NCBI GenBank assembly: GCA_016713005.1 | Contig: JADJPY010000012.1 | Location: 558,001 to 622,000, forward strand | DNA: 64,000 nucleotides | Direction of reading: 5' to 3' | DNA from: Ramlibacter sp. | Lineage (GTDB): Bacteria > Pseudomonadota > Gammaproteobacteria > Burkholderiales > Burkholderiaceae_C | In this document: positions 24,229 through 33,290 of the stretch, piece after piece | How positions within the stretch are numbered: position 1 is the stretch's first letter | Layout of the letters: every line of letters begins with the position of its first letter | Notes under the pieces: generated by a model | Told to the model about the DNA's origin: nothing | The model's input: the letters and a program-made list of their open reading frames with translations, nothing else | The model's database searches: none | Program-made: the position numbers and the translations under genes

Positions 24229-25038
24229 TTATGCGTCGAGCGCTTCGCGGATTTCGCGCAGGAAGGCCGCCGCCACCGGCGCCACCTTGGCGCGTGGCTG
24301 GTCTTCAATCAGCTGGATGATGCGGCTGCCAATGACCACCGCGTCCGCCACGCGGCCCACGGCTTTTGCGGTGTTGGCGTCGCGGATGCCAAAGCCTACG
24401 CCCACTGGCACGCTCACATGGGTGCGGATGCGCGGCAGCATTTGCTCCACCGCACCGGTGTCCAGGTGGCCAGCACCGGTTACGCCCTTGAGCGAGACGT
24501 AGTACACGTAGCCGCTGGCCAGGCGCCCGACGAGCGCCATGCGCGCGTCCGTGCTGGTGGGGGCCAGCAGGAAAATGAGGTCCAGTCCCTGCGCTTTCAG
24601 GCGGGCCGAAAAGTCTTCACATTCTTCGGGCGGGTAGTCCACGATCAGCACACCGTCCACGCCGGCCGCCGCCGCGTCGCGCACGAACGCGTCGGCTCCG
24701 TGCTTCAGGTCGTAGCGCTCAACCGGGTTGGCGTAGCCCATCAGCACCACGGGCGTGGTGGCGTCGCGTTGACGGAAGTCCCGCACCATCGTCAGCACCT
24801 GGGCGGTGCCGATGCCCAGCGCCAGGGCCTTCTCGCCAGCCTTCTGGATGACAGGGCCGTCGGCCATGGGGTCGGAAAACGGTACCCCGAGTTCAATGAT
24901 GTCGGCACCGGCATCCACCATGGCGTGCATCAGTTCGGGGGTGACGCCGGCGAACGGGAAGCCTGCGGTTACATAGGGAATCAGCGCCTTGCGGCCTTGC
25001 GCCTTGAGCGCCTGCAGGGTGTTGGCAATGCGGCTCAT
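24229..25038 (-). CDS. trpA: Tryptophan synthase alpha chain
   Basis: A 269-residue TIM barrel that cleaves indole-3-glycerol phosphate to indole and glyceraldehyde 3-phosphate. The catalytic Glu and Asp regions are seen in IIELGVPFSDPMADGP near residue 48 and GVDGVLIVDYPPEE near 125; phosphate-binding VGFGIRD lies near 210. ATG 25038 overlaps the trpB stop region (ATGA), so the alpha and beta subunits are made together. Confidence 0.97.
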   Translation of the reverse strand: MSRIANTLQALKAQGRKALIPYVTAGFPFAGVTPELMHAMVDAGADIIELGVPFSDPMADGPVIQKAGEKALALGIGTAQVLTMVRDFRQRDATTPVVLMGYANPVERYDLKHGADAFVRDAAAAGVDGVLIVDYPPEECEDFSARLKAQGLDLIFLLAPTSTDARMALVGRLASGYVYYVSLKGVTGAGHLDTGAVEQMLPRIRTHVSVPVGVGFGIRDANTAKAVGRVADAVVIGSRIIQLIEDQPRAKVAPVAAAFLREIREALDA

Positions 25039-26303
25039 CGAACCACCTGCATGGGTTGTTCCTGACCCTTGACCGACTGGCCGCGGCAACTGGGGCGGCA
25101 GTAGAAGTCGGCGTTGCTCAGGTCGGCCACGGTGCCGATGTCCTTGTCGCCCCGGCCCGACAGGTTGACCAGGATGCTCTGGTCCGGCCGCATGGCTTTT
25201 GCCAGCTTCATCGCGTGGGCCACCGCGTGGCTCGACTCCAGCGCGGGGATGATGCCTTCGGTGCGGCACAGGTAGTGGAAGGCCTCCAGCGCTTCCCTGT
25301 CGGTCACGCCCACATATTCCGCGCGGCCAATGTCCTTGAGCCAGGCGTGCTCGGGGCCCACGCCTGGGTAATCCAGGCCGGCGCTGATGCTGTGGGTTTC
25401 GGTGATCTGGCCGTTGTCGTCCTGCAGGATGTAGGTGCGGTTGCCGTGCAGCACGCCGGGGCTGCCGCGCTGCAACGACGCGGAGTGGCGGCCGCTGTCC
25501 AGCCCTTCCCCGGCGGCTTCCACGCCGATCAGGCGGGTTTTGGCGTGCGGGATATAGGGGTAGAAGATGCCCATCGCATTGCTGCCGCCACCCACGCAGG
25601 CCACCACGGCATCGGGCTGGCCGCCGTTGAGGAATTCGGGCATCTGGGTCAGGCATTCCTCGCCGATCACGCTCTGGAAGTCGCGGACCATCATCGGGTA
25701 GGGATGCGGGCCGGCCACAGTGCCGATGATGTAGAAGGTGTTCTCCACGTTTGTGACCCAGTCGCGCATGGCCTCGTTGAGCGCGTCTTTCAGCGTCTTG
25801 CTTCCCGACTCGACTGGCACCACGGTGGCGCCCAGAAGCTTCATGCGGTAGACATTGGGGCTCTGTCGCTTGACGTCTTCGCTGCCCATGTAGACCACGC
25901 ATTCCAGCCCGTAGCGGGCGCAGATGGTGGCAGTGGCCACGCCGTGCTGGCCCGCGCCGGTTTCGGCGATCACGCGCGGCTTGCCCATGCGCCGGGCCAG
26001 CATGGCCTGGCCGATCACGTTGTTGATCTTGTGGGCGCCGGTGTGGTTCAGGTCCTCACGCTTGAGGTAAATCTGCGCGCCGCCCATTTCACGGCTCGTG
26101 CGCGCGGCGTGGTAAATGGGCGAGGGCCGACCGACAAAGTGTTTCAGTTCGTAGCGAAATTCGGCCAGGAAGTCAGGATCGTGCTGGTACCTGGCGTAGG
26201 CCTCGCGCAGTTCGCTGATGGCGTGGGTCAGAGTTTCGCTGACGAAGCTGCCGCCGTATTTTCCGAAGTGGCCTGTCGGGTCAGGTTGGTGGTATCCGGT
26301 CAT
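25035..26303 (-). CDS. trpB: Tryptophan synthase beta chain
   Basis: A 422-residue PLP enzyme joining indole and serine. PLP lysine is in HTGAHKINN (near residue 90), with ETGAGQHGVATA near 112 and the phosphate cradle GGGSNAMG near 237. ATG 26303 (MTGYHQPDPTGHFGKYGG) matches the family start. The frame is open further upstream to 26354, but that would overlap trpF by 74 nt. With the chosen start the overlap with trpF is 23 nt. Confidence 0.96.
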   Translation of the reverse strand: MTGYHQPDPTGHFGKYGGSFVSETLTHAISELREAYARYQHDPDFLAEFRYELKHFVGRPSPIYHAARTSREMGGAQIYLKREDLNHTGAHKINNVIGQAMLARRMGKPRVIAETGAGQHGVATATICARYGLECVVYMGSEDVKRQSPNVYRMKLLGATVVPVESGSKTLKDALNEAMRDWVTNVENTFYIIGTVAGPHPYPMMVRDFQSVIGEECLTQMPEFLNGGQPDAVVACVGGGSNAMGIFYPYIPHAKTRLIGVEAAGEGLDSGRHSASLQRGSPGVLHGNRTYILQDDNGQITETHSISAGLDYPGVGPEHAWLKDIGRAEYVGVTDREALEAFHYLCRTEGIIPALESSHAVAHAMKLAKAMRPDQSILVNLSGRGDKDIGTVADLSNADFYCRPSCRGQSVKGQEQPMQVVR

Positions 26304-26982
26304 GTTGTCCTGCAAGTTGTGCGTCTGCCGCGCGCACGGCGGCAACGAATTCATGGATCTTGCGGGCGTCCTTGATGCCTTTGGCGGCCTCGACGCCCGA
26401 GCTCACATCAACGGCCAGCGTGGGGCAACGCGGCCTAACTTGCAGAATGCCATCGGTCACGTTTGCAGGCGTGAGTCCACCAGACAAAACGAGGTGAGAG
26501 CTGACGTTTGCTGGAAGACGTGACCAATTGAATGTTTTTCCGCCGCCACCGTAGCCGTCGACAAGGGCGTCGAGCAGGATGGCGTTGGCTTTTGAGAAGT
26601 CCGAACAGAATTTTACCAAGTCGAACGGCGTGGCCTGGTCGAGCGGGATTCGCGCCGCGCGCAGCCACGCACGTGCACCGTGTCCCGTGGCCAACGCGCA
26701 GTCGGCGGGACTTTCATCACCATGAAACTGGACTGCAGCCCCCGCTATTTCTGAACATGCCGCTATAACTTTTGTAGCATCTTCATTGACAAACAGCAGC
26801 ACAGGGGTCACGAAGGGTGGCAGCCGGCGGGCGAGCTCGGCTGCCCGCGCGGGCGTGACATGGCGAGGGCTCCTGTCGTACAGCACAAAACCTACAGCGT
26901 CGGCGCCGGCTGCAACGGCAGTATCCACGTCCTGCTCTCGTGTCAGGCCGCAGATCTTGATGCGTGTGCGCAGCTGGCTCAT
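26281..26982 (-). CDS. trpF: Phosphoribosylanthranilate isomerase
   Basis: A 233-residue TIM barrel converting phosphoribosylanthranilate to CdRP in tryptophan synthesis. RIKICGLTREQDVDTA at the N-terminus carries the catalytic cysteine; QFHGDE is at 85-90, the catalytic aspartate region LLDALVDGYGGGGKTFNW near 155 and SGGLTPANV near 190. ATG 26982 forms an ATGA overlap with truA, which settles the start. Residues about 69-85 (ATKVIAACSEIAGAAVQ) are encoded by a copy of the window's short repeat, directly before the conserved QFHGDE strand, without obvious damage to the fold. Confidence 0.96.
   Translation of the reverse strand: MSQLRTRIKICGLTREQDVDTAVAAGADAVGFVLYDRSPRHVTPARAAELARRLPPFVTPVLLFVNEDATKVIAACSEIAGAAVQFHGDESPADCALATGHGARAWLRAARIPLDQATPFDLVKFCSDFSKANAILLDALVDGYGGGGKTFNWSRLPANVSSHLVLSGGLTPANVTDGILQVRPRCPTLAVDVSSGVEAAKGIKDARKIHEFVAAVRAADAQLAGQHDRIPPT
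26725..26778 (-). repeat. GCTA-N9-TAGC repeat element, copy 3 (inside trpF)
   Basis: Head at 26762-26778, 17-nt spacer, core AGCCCCCG at 26737-26744 (CGGGGGCT on minus). It is read in the sense direction of trpF with the palindrome in phase GCT-NNN. Confidence 0.8.
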
Positions 26983-27761
26983 GGCAGCCAATCATACGCA
27001 GCTGTGCGCCACGGCAAGTCCCATTTTGCGTCGTACACCTGTCCCAGAAAATACAGGCCGTCGGGTGAAAAGGTAGGAGCGGCGGCATCGCGGTTGCGTG
27101 CGTTCAACACATCACGCATCCACACAACCGGCTGATGACCCTGACCGATGGCCACCAGGCAGCCCATGATGTTGCGGATCATGTGGTGCAGAAAGGCGTT
27201 GGCCTCGAACTCGAAGCGCCAGTAGGCGCCACGCCTGGCAATGGCGATCCGGTTCATGGTCTTGACCGGTGATTTTGCCTGGCAGGCCGAGGCGCGGAAG
27301 GATGTGAAGTCGTGCTCGCCCAGGAGCATGTTGGCCGACTCGCGCATCGCTTCTGCGTCCATCGGGCGGAACACCCAGCCAACGCGTCCTGCGTCCACGC
27401 TGGGTCGTACGGGTGACTCCAGCAGCACATAGGCATAGCGGCGGGCAGTGGCGCTGGCGCGCGAATGAAACTCGTCCGGCACCGGTTGTGCCCACTGGAC
27501 TGCGATGTCGGGCGGAAGGAAGCTGTTGGTGCCGCGAACCCAGGAGAACGGCTCGCGCTGGACGGGTGTGTCGAAGTGAACCACCTGCATGAGGCCATGG
27601 ACTCCGGCATCGGTCCGGCCGGCGCAAAGTGTCGATACGGATTGCGCGGTGAATTTGGCCAGCGCGGCTTCAAGCTGGTCCTGCACGGTGCGGCCGGACG
27701 GCTGGCTTTGCCAACCGTCATATGCCTGGCCGTTGTAACTTACACCGAGGGCCAGTCGCAC
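26979..27761 (-). CDS. truA: tRNA pseudouridine(38-40) synthase
   Basis: A 260-residue enzyme that makes pseudouridine at positions 38-40 of tRNA anticodon arms. The catalytic aspartate is in CAGRTDAGVHG near residue 47. FLPPDIAV, ARRYAYVL and FLHHMIRNIMG are family stretches. GTG 27761 (MRLALGVSYNGQAYDGWQ) fits the family N-terminus and has GGGATGG upstream; a TTG at 27776 is possible. It overlaps trpF by ATGA. Confidence 0.95.
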   Translation of the reverse strand: MRLALGVSYNGQAYDGWQSQPSGRTVQDQLEAALAKFTAQSVSTLCAGRTDAGVHGLMQVVHFDTPVQREPFSWVRGTNSFLPPDIAVQWAQPVPDEFHSRASATARRYAYVLLESPVRPSVDAGRVGWVFRPMDAEAMRESANMLLGEHDFTSFRASACQAKSPVKTMNRIAIARRGAYWRFEFEANAFLHHMIRNIMGCLVAIGQGHQPVVWMRDVLNARNRDAAAPTFSPDGLYFLGQVYDAKWDLPWRTAAYDWLP

Positions 27762-27820
27762 GTCACCATCCCGCAAATTCAGGCCGGCGAGGTAGCCGGG
27801 GCCCTGAAGGTTGTCGCTGC

Positions 27821-30643
27821 TCAGCCCATTTCAGCGAGCATGCGCTGGGCCTTGGATTTCACGCCACCCGAAGCTTGCTCCACAACTTCACGGACTAGAG
27901 CACGGGCACCGTCTTCGTCGCCGATTGCGCGGAACTCTTCCGCCAGCGACAGCTTGGTCTCAAGCGGATCGGCGTCACCGATGCTGTCGGGCGATTGTGT
28001 CGACGGGGGGGCATCGAGATCAAGAGACAGCGCGCCGAGATCAAACTCAATCATGCCCGCGTCAGCCGGCGCCGCAGCGGACATGCCCGCAGACCCAGAC
28101 GCTGGTTCAGGGGAGAAGCTCAGCCCGCTGGCCGACAGTGCCAGATCCGGCACGGACAGCTTTACGGGCTCCGGCGGAACGGGATTGGAGGGAGGCGACT
28201 TGATGGCCACCGTCGCCGAACTGAAATCCATGTCCAGGGCAGGCGGGCCATCGGGTTGTGCCTGCATGGCCACCGTCGGCTCGATGTGCAGCGGGGCTGT
28301 CTGTTCTGTCAGGCCAGGAACAGCCGACGGGGCACCCGGCTCATCATCGCCCAGGGAAAAGTCCAGATCCAGGTCAAGATCAACCGCAGCTGCCGGCTCC
28401 GACAGTTCGGGCTGGATCATCTGTGGAATGGTGCTGGACGCGAACGATGCCGCATTCATGCTGGTTGTGGCCAGTGAGGCCTGCTCAATGCCCGAAGGAC
28501 GGCCGCCGGGCTGATACAGCGCATTCCCTGCGTCGACTTCGCGGCCAAGCTCGCAGACGCGCTCCCACTCGGGCCCTTCGCCCTTGGTCAGGCCAAAGGC
28601 TTCAGTGGCCACCACCTCGAAGGCCTTGTTGTCGCGCCGCTTCGCATAGATCTCCAGCAGCTTGACATGAATGGCGACTCGAGTCGAGTTGGTGCGCATG
28701 GCCTCCTTGAGGATTTCCTCGGCCTGCAGGTCGCGCCCGTACGCCAGGTAGACGTCGGCCTCGGCGACCGGGTCCACATCGCCGGCTGCGTCAAGCTGGC
28801 TTGGCGAGTACACCATGGAGGAGCCGGTTGCGCTGCCTTCGTTGGTGTCGATGCGCTGGCCACCGCTGGCCCCGAAGAAGGAGTCTGGCTGGAGACGGCT
28901 TTCGAGGAAGGAACTGTCGACCTGTGTGGCTTTCTTGCGCTGCCGGGCCCTGTAGAAGCCGAAGCCTGCCAACAGTGCGACCAGCGCACCGGCGGCTGGA
29001 AGCACCAGCGGGTTGGCCATGAGATCGTCCAACAGGCTGGTTTCGACGGGCGGGGGCGGTGCTGCGGGTTTGACCGCAGGCTTGGCTGCAACAGCCGAAG
29101 CGGCGGCGACCGGTGCTGTCGTTGGGGTGGCTGCTGCGGCGGGAGCAGGTGTCCCCGAAGCGGCGGCGGCCACCGGAGTGGCTGAAGGCGAAGAGGCCGC
29201 GGCAGACGCTGCCACAGCGGCTATCGGGGCCGATGCGGCCGCTACAGCAGATGCCGGTTTCGATGCTGCGGCAACAACCGGCTGAGCGGACGCTGCGGCC
29301 AAGGGGGCAGGGGCCGCTGCAGATGCCACGGGGGCCGGAGCCGAGGTCGCGGTTGCTGGCTTTGGTGCCACAGCCGCAGAAGCCGAGGCAGTCACAACAG
29401 CAGCGGCAGAGGCGGAAGCCGCAGCCGCAGGCCTTGAAGCCGGGGAACCCGCTGCAACGGCGAGCCCTGGTTTGCTGGCAGCGGCAACCGGAGCGGCACC
29501 TGCCGCGGCCGGACCAGCCGGGCTGCCGATCTTGCCCAGGTCGCTGATGTTCTTGGAGAGTTCGGCGACGCGCGTCGCGGCATCCTTGGCTTGCCGGTCC
29601 TTGGCGATCTGGTCTTCCTTGCCGGACTGACCCTGTGCCGATCCCTTGGATAGAGTGAGCTTGTCGGGCGCTGCGGCGGCGGGTTTCGATTCTTCGACCT
29701 GGGTCTGGACCCGGCCACCAGACTGCCGCTGGGCACTCGCCATCTGGGTGGATGGGGCTCCCTCGGCGAGCTTGCGGCGGAACTCGTTGAAGTCTTTGGC
29801 CTGGGCCACCAAGGTGCGAGAGGCGTCAGTCGACGGGACCGATGCCGCCTGTTCGGCGGATGGCATATCCAGCACCACGCCGGACTTGAGGCGGTTGACG
29901 TTGCCGGCAATGAAGGCGTCCGGGTTGGCCCGCAACATCGCAACCAGCATCTGGTCCAGCGAGACGCTGGCCGGTTTGTTGGCAGCTGCAATCTTGCCGG
30001 CGGTATCCCCCGCCTTGACGGGGACCTGGCCTCCGTCTCCGCGCAAGGGCGCCTGGGCAGTGGGCGTCGCTGACGGCGCAGGAGCGGGCGCTGACGGTGC
30101 GGCCCGCCGGTCCCGGGCTGGCGGGGCCGGGGCGCGCGCGACCGGTGCAGATGGCGTGGCCGTACGAGGCGCCACCGCCTGGGGAGCGGCCGGCAATTGG
30201 GTCGGCGCAGGCCCGCTGGCCTGCTGGCGCAGGTTGGGCGGGTCGAACAGCATCGTGTAATCGCGCACGATGCGTCCGGTCGACCAGTTGACTTCCAGGA
30301 TCAGGTCAACAAAAGGCTCGGTGATGGCACGGTCACTGGCCAGCCGCAGGTAAGCCCGGCCATCGGCCCGGCGCTGCAAGGTGATCTGCAGGTTGGAAAG
30401 GGCGGCGTTGTAGTCCAGCCCGGCAGCACTGAAAGCCTGGGGCGACGCGACGCTGGTCTTGAGGCTGCCCGCCTCCTCGGTGTTGATGTCCGGAACTTCA
30501 ATTTCGGCGCGCAGCGGCTCACCCAGCGCCGACTGAACCGTCATGCGGCCAAGAGCCAGGGCATGGGCATCAAACCCGGCTACGCAGGCAACCACGGCTG
30601 CCAGCGCCACGCCGGTCGCACGCCATTTTTGGGATTTCCCCAT
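27821..30643 (-). CDS. fimV: FimV-like polar/pilus assembly protein with LysM domain
   Basis: A 940-residue envelope protein. A signal peptide (hydrophobic core GVALAAVVACVAG) leads into the FimV N-terminal domain (LGRMTVQSALGEPLRAEIEV). A LysM-like peptidoglycan-binding segment follows (VKAGDTAGKIAAAN, residues about 210-260), then a long Ala/Pro-rich low-complexity linker (about 420-555), one transmembrane helix (PLVLPAAGALVALLAGFGFY, about 570-590), and a cytoplasmic part with tetratricopeptide-like helices (ADVYLAYGRDLQAEEILKEA) and a conserved C-terminal FimV motif (ETKLSLAEEFRAIGDEDGAR). In Pseudomonas FimV supports type IV pili and polar localisation. ATG 30643 is chosen for the signal peptide; ATGs at 30661, 30691 and 30694 are alternatives. 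Confidence 0.9.
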   Translation of the reverse strand: MGKSQKWRATGVALAAVVACVAGFDAHALALGRMTVQSALGEPLRAEIEVPDINTEEAGSLKTSVASPQAFSAAGLDYNAALSNLQITLQRRADGRAYLRLASDRAITEPFVDLILEVNWSTGRIVRDYTMLFDPPNLRQQASGPAPTQLPAAPQAVAPRTATPSAPVARAPAPPARDRRAAPSAPAPAPSATPTAQAPLRGDGGQVPVKAGDTAGKIAAANKPASVSLDQMLVAMLRANPDAFIAGNVNRLKSGVVLDMPSAEQAASVPSTDASRTLVAQAKDFNEFRRKLAEGAPSTQMASAQRQSGGRVQTQVEESKPAAAAPDKLTLSKGSAQGQSGKEDQIAKDRQAKDAATRVAELSKNISDLGKIGSPAGPAAAGAAPVAAASKPGLAVAAGSPASRPAAAASASAAAVVTASASAAVAPKPATATSAPAPVASAAAPAPLAAASAQPVVAAASKPASAVAAASAPIAAVAASAAASSPSATPVAAAASGTPAPAAAATPTTAPVAAASAVAAKPAVKPAAPPPPVETSLLDDLMANPLVLPAAGALVALLAGFGFYRARQRKKATQVDSSFLESRLQPDSFFGASGGQRIDTNEGSATGSSMVYSPSQLDAAGDVDPVAEADVYLAYGRDLQAEEILKEAMRTNSTRVAIHVKLLEIYAKRRDNKAFEVVATEAFGLTKGEGPEWERVCELGREVDAGNALYQPGGRPSGIEQASLATTSMNAASFASSTIPQMIQPELSEPAAAVDLDLDLDFSLGDDEPGAPSAVPGLTEQTAPLHIEPTVAMQAQPDGPPALDMDFSSATVAIKSPPSNPVPPEPVKLSVPDLALSASGLSFSPEPASGSAGMSAAAPADAGMIEFDLGALSLDLDAPPSTQSPDSIGDADPLETKLSLAEEFRAIGDEDGARALVREVVEQASGGVKSKAQRMLAEMG

Positions 30644-30832
30644 GGGATTCTGAGCCTCCATGACCCGTTCGGCAGGCAACTTTTTTCTCATCATGCGTTC
30701 ACACGCCTCGACGCTGAAATCTGAAAAACGACCATAACATCAATGTTTTAGCCTGACAAGCTGAGACAGCTTCGAAGCTTGCAGCTTGCGGGTTAGCGAG
30801 TGGCCGGGCGTTGCGGATGTTGCCATACGACA

Positions 30833-30861
30833 ACGGCCTGTAACCACAGATTACAGGCCGT
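30833..30861 (-). terminator. Strong inverted repeat downstream of asd, possible terminator
   Basis: A perfect 11-bp stem ACGGCCTGTAA / TTACAGGCCGT around a 7-nt loop, 22 nt after the asd stop. No U-run follows in either direction, so a Rho-independent terminator is only one option. The rest of the 240-bp gap between fimV and asd (30644-30883) shows nothing else I can assign. Confidence 0.45.
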
Positions 30862-30883
30862 CGGGATCCGCTGACGCGGCGGA

Positions 30884-32050
30884 TTATGCGTCAAGCAGGA
30901 TTCGCAACATGCGGCGCAGCGGTTCCGCGGCTCCCCAAAGCAACTGGTCGCCGATGGTGAAGGCACCCAGATATTCGGGCCCCATGGCCAACTTGCGGAT
31001 GCGGCCCACGGGAATGTCGAGCGTGCCTGTCACGGCCACCGGGGTCAGGCCCTTGAGCGTGGCTTCCTTGTTGTTGGGTATGACCTTGACCCAGGCGTTG
31101 TCCGAGGCAATCAGGGCCTCGATATCGGACAGCGGCACATCCTTCTTCAGCTTGAAAGTCAGGGCCTGGCTGTGGCAGCGCATGGCGCCCACGCGCACGC
31201 AAAAGCCGTCCACCGGCGTTTCGGGCGTGCCGAAACGGGTTCCCTGCCCAAGGATCTTGTTGGTCTCCGCGCCGGCTTTCCACTCCTCGCGGCTCACGCC
31301 CCAACCGGCCTCGCCGGGTTGCTTGCCCTCCCCGAGGTCCTTGTCGATCCAGGGGATCAGCGAGCCGCCCAGCGGCACGCCGAAATTGGCGGTTTCTTCG
31401 GAGGACAGAGATTGCTGGCGTGCGAGCACCCTGCGGTCGATCTCCAGGATTGCCGATTTCGGGTCGTCCAGCAGTTGGCGCACTTCGTGATTCAGGGTGC
31501 CGAACTGGCTGAGCAGTTCGCGCATGTGCTGGGCACCGCCGCCAGACGCGGCCTGATAGGTCATGGAACTCATCCATTCGACCAGGCCCGCCTTGTAAAG
31601 GGCACCCACGCCCATCAGCATGCAACTGACGGTGCAGTTGCCGCCGATCCAGTTGCGCCCGCCCCGGTCCAGCGCGTTCTTGATGACGGGCAGGTTCACC
31701 GGGTCGAGGATGATGATGGCGTCGTCCTTCATGCGCAGTGTGGACGCGGCGTCGATCCAGTGGCCCGCCCAGCCGGCGGCGCGCAACTTGGGGAAAACCT
31801 CGGTGGTGTAGTCGCCGCCCTGCGCGGTGATGATGATGTCGCACTTTTTGAGCGCGTCGATGTCGTGCGCGTCCTTCAGGGTGGTCTCGTTCTTCGCTTG
31901 CGCGGGGGCCTTGCCGCCGGCATTGGAGGTGGAGAAGAACACGGGCTCGATCAGACCGAAGTCGCCTTCAGCCTGCATGCGGTCCATCAGGACCGAGCCC
32001 ACCATGCCGCGCCAACCGACGAGGCCTACGAGATTTCCAACCTTGCTCAT
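30884..32050 (-). CDS. asd: Aspartate-semialdehyde dehydrogenase
   Basis: A 388-residue enzyme reducing aspartyl phosphate to aspartate semialdehyde for lysine, threonine, methionine and diaminopimelate synthesis. NADP motif GLVGWRGMVGSVLMDRM is at the N-terminus; the catalytic cysteine is in GGNCTVSCMLMGVG near residue 135, with the active-site histidine in RVGAMRCHSQALT near 283. The size fits the Gram-negative Asd branch. ATG 32050 is preferred over an in-frame GTG at 32053. It lies between leuB and fimV, as usual for this family of bacteria. Confidence 0.97.
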   Translation of the reverse strand: MSKVGNLVGLVGWRGMVGSVLMDRMQAEGDFGLIEPVFFSTSNAGGKAPAQAKNETTLKDAHDIDALKKCDIIITAQGGDYTTEVFPKLRAAGWAGHWIDAASTLRMKDDAIIILDPVNLPVIKNALDRGGRNWIGGNCTVSCMLMGVGALYKAGLVEWMSSMTYQAASGGGAQHMRELLSQFGTLNHEVRQLLDDPKSAILEIDRRVLARQQSLSSEETANFGVPLGGSLIPWIDKDLGEGKQPGEAGWGVSREEWKAGAETNKILGQGTRFGTPETPVDGFCVRVGAMRCHSQALTFKLKKDVPLSDIEALIASDNAWVKVIPNNKEATLKGLTPVAVTGTLDIPVGRIRKLAMGPEYLGAFTIGDQLLWGAAEPLRRMLRILLDA

Positions 32051-32131
32051 CACTATCGCCCTTTCAGAAAAGTTATCTGGTTTCCCCGGCTCGTCTGGGC
32101 CGGGGAGGGCGCGCGACGAACCGGAGCTGTT

Positions 32132-33220
32132 CTAGCCCTTGGTAATGGTTTTGGTGATGGCAGCCACAACGGCGTCACCCATCTCGCGGGTGCCGACCTT
32201 GGTGGTGCCTTCAGACCAGATGTCCGCCGTACGCAACCCCGACGCGAGCACGTCCTTGACCGCAGACTCGATCCGGTCGGCGGCTTGGGGCTGGTTGAGT
32301 GAGAAGCGGAGCATCATGGCAGCAGACAATATTGTAGCCAAAGGATTGGCAACGCCCTTGCCGGCGATGTCGGGCGCGCTGCCATGGCTGGGCTCGTACA
32401 GGCCCTGGTTGCTGGCGTTCAGGCTGGCCGAGGGCAGCATGCCGATGGAGCCGGTGAGCATGGCCGCTTCGTCCGAGAGGATGTCGCCGAACATGTTGCC
32501 CGTGACCACCACGTCAAACTTCTTGGGCGCACGCACCAGCTGCATGGCGGCGTTGTCCACGTACATGTGGTCCAGCTCGACGTCGGGGTACTGCTGACCG
32601 ACCTCCGTGACCACGTCTTTCCAGAACTGGAAGGTTTCCAGCACGTTGGCCTTGTCCACGCTGGTCACGCGCTTGCTTCGCTTGCGCGCCGCCTGGAACG
32701 CCACGTGGGCAATGCGCTCGATCTCCGGCTTGCTGTAGCGCATGGTGTCAAAGGCTTCCTCGGCGCCGGGAAAGTGCCCGTCGGTCGCTGTGCGGCGGCC
32801 GCGCGGCTGCCCGAAGTAGATGTCGCCCGTGAGCTCGCGGATGATCAGGATGTCCAGCCCGGCGATCAGTTCGGGCTTGAGGCTTGAGGCGCCTACCAGT
32901 TGCTCGTAACAGATGGCGGGGCGGAAATTGGCAAACAGTCCCAGGTTCTTGCGCAAGCCCAGGATGGCCTGCTCGGGTCGCAGAGGGCGATCCAGCTTGT
33001 CGTACTTCCAGTCGCCCACGGCGCCGAACAGTACCGCGTCCGCCTCTTTGGCGAGCTTGAGTGTGGCGTCCGGCAGCGGGTGACCATGGGCTTCGTAGGC
33101 GGCGCCGCCGACCAGGGCGGATTCCATCTCGAACTTCAGGTCAAGCACCTTGAGGACCTTGACGGCCTCGGCCACGATTTCGGTGCCGATACCGTCACCC
33201 GGGAGAATTGCGATTTTCAT
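32132..33220 (-). CDS. leuB: 3-isopropylmalate dehydrogenase
   Basis: A 362-residue beta-decarboxylating dehydrogenase of leucine biosynthesis (NAD+, divalent metal). N-terminal KIAILPGDGIGTEIVAEAV, substrate arginine region RPLRPEQAILGLRKNLGLFANFRP near 80-105, NMFGDILSDEAAMLTGSIG near 235 and the NAD-binding EPSHGSAPDIAGKGVANP near 278 are all intact. It ends 81 bp upstream of the asd start. A repeat copy separates it from leuD. Confidence 0.98.
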   Translation of the reverse strand: MKIAILPGDGIGTEIVAEAVKVLKVLDLKFEMESALVGGAAYEAHGHPLPDATLKLAKEADAVLFGAVGDWKYDKLDRPLRPEQAILGLRKNLGLFANFRPAICYEQLVGASSLKPELIAGLDILIIRELTGDIYFGQPRGRRTATDGHFPGAEEAFDTMRYSKPEIERIAHVAFQAARKRSKRVTSVDKANVLETFQFWKDVVTEVGQQYPDVELDHMYVDNAAMQLVRAPKKFDVVVTGNMFGDILSDEAAMLTGSIGMLPSASLNASNQGLYEPSHGSAPDIAGKGVANPLATILSAAMMLRFSLNQPQAADRIESAVKDVLASGLRTADIWSEGTTKVGTREMGDAVVAAITKTITKG

Positions 33221-33222
33221 TT

Positions 33223-33278
33223 GCTATGCTTTTTGTAGCGGTCTAACCAGACTGGGCGGGGGCTGCAGGCCAAAAAAC
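33223..33278 (+). repeat. GCTA-N9-TAGC repeat element, copy 4 (leuD-leuB intergenic)
   Basis: Head 33223-33239, 17-nt spacer, CGGGGGCT at 33257-33264 and GCAGGCC followed by an A-run. It fills nearly all of the 70-bp leuD-leuB gap, placing the hairpin just upstream of the leuB start codon, where it could affect leuB translation. Confidence 0.85.
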
Positions 33279-33290
33279 CCTTGAAAATTC

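Noticed and set aside
32325..32341. A ninth repeat copy in leuB (GCAGACAATATTGTAGC)
   Set aside because: One arm has mismatches and no CGGGGGCT core follows at 17 nt.
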